Origin: Firmicutes bacterium UBA5473
GTDB taxonomy: Bacteria > Bacillota > DTU084
NCBI GenBank assembly: GCA_002427165.1
Contig: DIQB01000015.1
Location: 3,783 to 11,681, forward strand
DNA: 7,899 nucleotides
Direction: 5' to 3'
Under the pieces are notes generated by a model. It saw only the letters and a list, made by a program, of their open reading frames with translations, ran no database searches and was not told where the DNA came from. Positions 6,218 to 7,899 of this stretch are shown piece after piece. Numbering within the stretch: position 1 is the stretch's first letter; the number at the start of each line of letters is the position of its first letter. The translations under genes and the position numbers were made by a program.

Positions 6218-6250
6218 AAAAAAAGATCCGCCACAAAAAGAAGGCGGACC
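6218..6250 (-). terminator. Riboswitch-controlled intrinsic terminator (expression platform)
   Basis: On the minus strand GGTCCGCC (6243-6250) pairs with GGCGGATC (6225-6232; 8 bp with one G-U) around a 10-base loop and is followed by seven T (6218-6224). It stands nine bases from the aptamer 3' end and just ahead of the ribosome binding site of the small membrane gene. An alternative stem, GCCACAA + GAAGG (6249-6261) with CCTTC + TTGTGGC (6230-6244), would destroy it. Confidence 0.9.
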
Positions 6251-6258
6251 TTCGTTGT

Positions 6259-6330
6259 GGCAACTGGCTGTCATGGCCTTTCAGCTTTAGACCCTCTAGC
6301 TTTGCGTCCCCAGCTTTCGCTAGGTTTGCC
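6259..6330 (-). promoter_or_regulatory. Cyclic-di-GMP-I (GEMM-I) riboswitch aptamer
   Basis: The minus-strand RNA carries the recognisable class I c-di-GMP aptamer. It opens with GGCAAACC and the stem CCTAGC-GAAA-GCTGGG capped by a GAAA tetraloop. The hallmark GGACGCAAAGC follows, then the second arm with AGGGTCTAA and a GCT-GAAA-GGC tip, the ATGACAGCC segment, and the closing strand TTGCC that pairs with the opening GGCAA (P1). Class I aptamers bind c-di-GMP at the three-helix junction, with the tetraloop docking into a receptor in the other arm. Compared with the form I remember (GCCAGGTTGCC), the 3' end here lacks one G. A terminator follows at 6218-6250, and the controlled gene is the small membrane protein at 5987-6196. 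No convincing promoter was found between yfcE and the aptamer. Confidence 0.93.
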
Positions 6331-6444
6331 TTTTACACTTCGTCTATGACTACAACATTCTCCTTTTGCAAAAGAACTCCTGCAGCCTAGGTCAAAATTG
6401 AACCTTTCAGCCTATTCTCCCCTCGTCCCATAACTAGGACACTA

Positions 6445-6993
6445 CTAGGACCCAAGCGCCAACATAGCCAAAGTGCTGCCATCCTCCAAAGAGATAATTT
6501 TCGCCACCCCGGCCTCTACTACTGCAATTGAGGGCGGTCCCCCTTTTGGTAATGAGGGGCTACCTGGGTTGAGGAAGACAACCCCCCCACGCTCCATTAG
6601 CTTATACTGATGCGTATGGCCGCTAACCACAAGCTGTGCTCCGAATTTCTGGGCCCACCTTTCCAGTTGCACCTCACCCAAATGCCCATGGGAGAGGAGG
6701 ATCTTCAAGCCCTCGATTTTCACCAAAGCGTAGGGCTGGTTAACAGGCCAACTGAGAAGCTCCAGATCGATTTGGGCATCACAATTGCCCTGAGAAATTA
6801 CAACTGGCCAGGGAGAGGCATTGAGCAGCTCCACCAGTCGCATGGGACCGTGCCCCTGGGGCAAGGGGTTTCGTGGGCCATGATAGAGCACGTCTCCCCC
6901 ATGGAGGACGAGCTGGGAGCCTTGGAAATATTTACTGGCCTCATCCCAGGCCAGGGCCGAGCCATGTGTATCGCTGATGATTCCTATTTTCAA
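6445..6993 (-). CDS. yfcE: YfcE/MJ0936-type metallophosphoesterase
   Basis: A 182-residue calcineurin-like phosphodiesterase, the same size as E. coli YfcE (184). It shows all metal-binding blocks: SDTHG (7-11), GGD (32-34), GNCD (69-72), SHGH (101-104) and SGHTHQ (124-129), plus the NPGS signature near the C terminus. Enzymes of this group hydrolyse phosphodiesters with Mn; the natural substrate is unknown. Start: TTG at 6993 gives MKIGIISDTHG, the usual family N terminus, and has AGGTGG eight bases upstream. Longer starts up to 7104 would add a tail without a ribosome binding site that runs into the tRNA promoter. The c-di-GMP aptamer begins 114 bases after its stop, with no terminator seen between, so read-through into the aptamer is possible. 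Confidence 0.9.
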   Translation of the reverse strand: MKIGIISDTHGSALAWDEASKYFQGSQLVLHGGDVLYHGPRNPLPQGHGPMRLVELLNASPWPVVISQGNCDAQIDLELLSWPVNQPYALVKIEGLKILLSHGHLGEVQLERWAQKFGAQLVVSGHTHQYKLMERGGVVFLNPGSPSLPKGGPPSIAVVEAGVAKIISLEDGSTLAMLALGS

Positions 6994-7075
6994 GTCTTTT
7001 GCCACCTCTCTTCTAGTTACTTTTTCCATTCGCCATGGTACCATAAATTCCTGCCAAAAAAAGTTCCCCAAATTA

Positions 7076-7104
7076 TTGACAACTACAGCTGCCTGTGCTA
7101 CCAT
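7076..7104 (+). promoter_or_regulatory. Sigma-A promoter of the tRNA-Val gene
   Basis: A perfect TTGACA (7076-7081) is followed after 17 bases by TACCAT (7099-7104), predicting a start near 7111, about 22 bases ahead of the tRNA. The -10 box overlaps the first bases of a perfect inverted repeat (7103-7124). Confidence 0.72.
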
Positions 7105-7124
7105 AATATTGTTATCAATATTAT
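7103..7124. repeat. Perfect 9-4-9 inverted repeat at the tRNA-Val transcription start
   Basis: ATAATATTG (7103-7111) and CAATATTAT (7116-7124) are exact inverted copies separated by TTAT. The repeat covers the end of the -10 box and the predicted start, where a repressor would block transcription. It could equally be an AT-rich initial region without a binding protein. It does not fit the CIRCE, PerR, Fur or Rex consensus as I recall them. Confidence 0.6.
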
Positions 7125-7132
7125 TCTGCTCT

Positions 7133-7209
7133 GGGGGAGTAGCTCAGTTGGTTAGAGTGCTACGCTCACATCGTAGAGGTCAGCGGTTCGAGCCCGCTCT
7201 TCCCCACCA
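7133..7209 (+). tRNA. tRNA-Val (anticodon CAC)
   Basis: A full cloverleaf can be drawn. The acceptor stem is GGGGGAG with CTTCCCC (one G-U pair), with TA at positions 8-9. The D arm is GCTC...GAGT. The anticodon stem CTACG/CGTAG carries loop CTCACAT with anticodon CAC (7167-7169), reading GUG valine codons. The T arm is AGCGG-TTCGAGC-CCGCT, followed by discriminator A and an encoded CCA end (7207-7209). It is a single tRNA gene with its own promoter and terminator. Confidence 0.97.
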
Positions 7210-7219
7210 TTTTGTAGCT

Positions 7220-7250
7220 AAAACTTGCACTTCGTGTAAGTTTTTTCTTT
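7220..7250 (+). terminator. Terminator after tRNA-Val
   Basis: AAAACTTGCAC (7220-7230) pairs with GTGTAAGTTTT (7234-7244), 11 bp with one G-U pair, around the loop TTC. T runs on to 7246, with more T after one C. Only 34 bases separate it from the next gene. Confidence 0.9.
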
Positions 7251-7284
7251 TATCTACCCAAATTAATTACGAGGAGGTACTATC

Positions 7285-7686
7285 ATGCGTGCGCTAATTC
7301 TCTACAGCACAGCTAACGGAGCAATCCAAAATGCTGCTCAAAATCTATCCCAAGGGCTAGAGCAAAACAATTGGCAAGTGCAGATGCTTACAACTGAAGG
7401 CTCCGGACCTATCAACGTTATCCCCTACGATCTGGTCTGCGTTGGCAGCCCTGTTGTGGGCGCTTTCGGCGGCAAAGTAGCAACCGATGTCAGCGAGGCC
7501 ATCTCCCGCTGCAACCGATTGGACGGGAAAAAAACTATTGCTTTTGTCACACCAAAAATTTTCGGTACTGACAAATCTCTCAGGGCTCTAATGGGCCTTT
7601 TAGAATCCCAAGGTGCCAATGTATTTGACTTCCAAGCCATCCGCAGCAGTGCCGATGCCGGGGCCGTAGCGCAAAGAGCAAGGTAA
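7285..7686 (+). CDS. Flavodoxin-like domain protein
   Basis: The 133 residues have the flavodoxin alternating strand-helix layout. The N-terminal strand and phosphate loop LILYSTANGAIQNAA (4-18) correspond to the FMN phosphate-binding loop. A second strand ends in VCVGSPVVGAFGG (about 51-63), the usual isoalloxazine-contact region, and a third strand is TIAFVTPKIFGTDKS. A final conserved-looking block follows around GANVFDFQAIRS. It may bind FMN and carry electrons, but the loop is not the classical T-x-T-G-x-T, so FMN binding is an inference. GAGGAGGT lies eight bases ahead of the ATG. ligA begins one base after its stop, so the two are surely co-transcribed; a functional link to DNA ligation is not evident. 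Confidence 0.75.
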   Translation: MRALILYSTANGAIQNAAQNLSQGLEQNNWQVQMLTTEGSGPINVIPYDLVCVGSPVVGAFGGKVATDVSEAISRCNRLDGKKTIAFVTPKIFGTDKSLRALMGLLESQGANVFDFQAIRSSADAGAVAQRAR

Positions 7687-7687
7687 T

Positions 7688-7899
7688 ATGGACAAAATCG
7701 CGCGGATGAAAGCGCTCCGCGAAGAGCTTCAATACCACAATTGGCGCTATTATGTGCTAGATGATCCCCAAATTTCTGATCAAGAATATGATGCTCTCTT
7801 TCGGGAACTGGTAGCCTTAGAACAAGCCAATCCCCAGCTGGTAACAACGGATTCCCCAACCCAAAGGGTGGGGGCGAAGCCCCTCTCTGCTTTCAGAAG
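7688..7899 (+). CDS. ligA: NAD-dependent DNA ligase LigA, N-terminal part (3' end outside window)
   Basis: LigA seals nicks in DNA during replication and repair using NAD. Only the first 70 codons are present; the frame stays open to the right edge. They form the Ia domain that binds the nicotinamide mononucleotide half of NAD: HNWRYYVLDDPQISDQEYD (17-35) carries the invariant Asp31, Tyr34 and Asp35, with Tyr21 and Tyr22 at the E. coli Tyr22/His23 positions. The following segment reaches TDSPTQRVG (54-62), the typical lead-in to the adenylation domain. ATG at 7688 is chosen; AAGG lies four bases upstream, inside the end of the flavodoxin-like gene. A second ATG at 7706 would cut the first helix. 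Confidence 0.95.
   Translation, partial: MDKIARMKALREELQYHNWRYYVLDDPQISDQEYDALFRELVALEQANPQLVTTDSPTQRVGAKPLSAFR

Noticed and set aside
6197..6274. N-terminal extension of the small membrane protein (26 more codons to an ATG at 6274)
   Set aside because: This stretch is the riboswitch terminator and part of the aptamer; it has no ribosome binding site, whereas ATG 6196 does.
6445..6993. yfcE as a c-di-GMP phosphodiesterase linked to the riboswitch
   Set aside because: It is a calcineurin-type enzyme without EAL or HD-GYP motifs and lies upstream of the aptamer, so it is not controlled by it; adjacency alone is not evidence.
6994..7104. 37-residue N-terminal extension of yfcE
   Set aside because: The family begins at MKIGIISDTHG, and the TTG there has a good AGGTGG site; the extension runs into the tRNA promoter palindrome.
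6977..7297. Plus-strand open frame across the tRNA region
   Set aside because: It is a translation of the tRNA-Val gene, its promoter and terminator; it has no ribosome binding site.

Overview
The window looks like the chromosome of an endospore-forming member of the Firmicutes, probably of the Clostridia or a related deep lineage. The evidence is a YlbJ sporulation membrane protein, the rpmB / Asp23 / FakA block, coaD next to rsmD and ylbJ, strong AGGAGG-type ribosome binding sites, and several TTG and GTG start codons. The DNA is of balanced base composition. I cannot name a genus. There is no phage, IS element or CRISPR array; this is mostly core chromosome.

Layout. Bases 1-578 hold the 3' end of ylbJ on the plus strand, closed by a strong terminator. 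Converging on it from the right is a long minus-strand block that reads: DUF1858 redox-type protein (5554), Asp23/Gls24 protein, fakA, fakB (DegV family), then after a 246-base gap rsmD, coaD and a coiled-coil protein ending at 648. Divergent from the head of this block is rpmB (L28), with a clear sigma-A promoter and a terminator that overlaps its stop codon. Next come, on the minus strand, a small two-helix membrane protein (5987-6196) and yfcE (6445-6993). The right end is on the plus strand: a tRNA-Val(CAC) gene with its own promoter and terminator, a small flavodoxin-like gene, and the first 70 codons of ligA.

The most interesting element is in the 248 bases between yfcE and the small membrane protein gene. 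On the minus strand this stretch folds as a cyclic-di-GMP class I (GEMM-I) riboswitch (6259-6330). A textbook intrinsic terminator (6218-6250) follows it, just ahead of the ribosome binding site. An alternative antiterminator stem can be drawn by hand; it uses part of the aptamer P1 strand and excludes the terminator. This predicts a c-di-GMP OFF switch controlling an uncharacterised 69-residue membrane protein.

A second possible RNA regulator lies in the leader of rsmD. There an anti-Shine-Dalgarno sequence (ACCTCCT) can pair either with the rsmD ribosome binding site or, in part, into a competing 8-bp stem. FakA and FakB together form a complete fatty-acid kinase pair encoded side by side.
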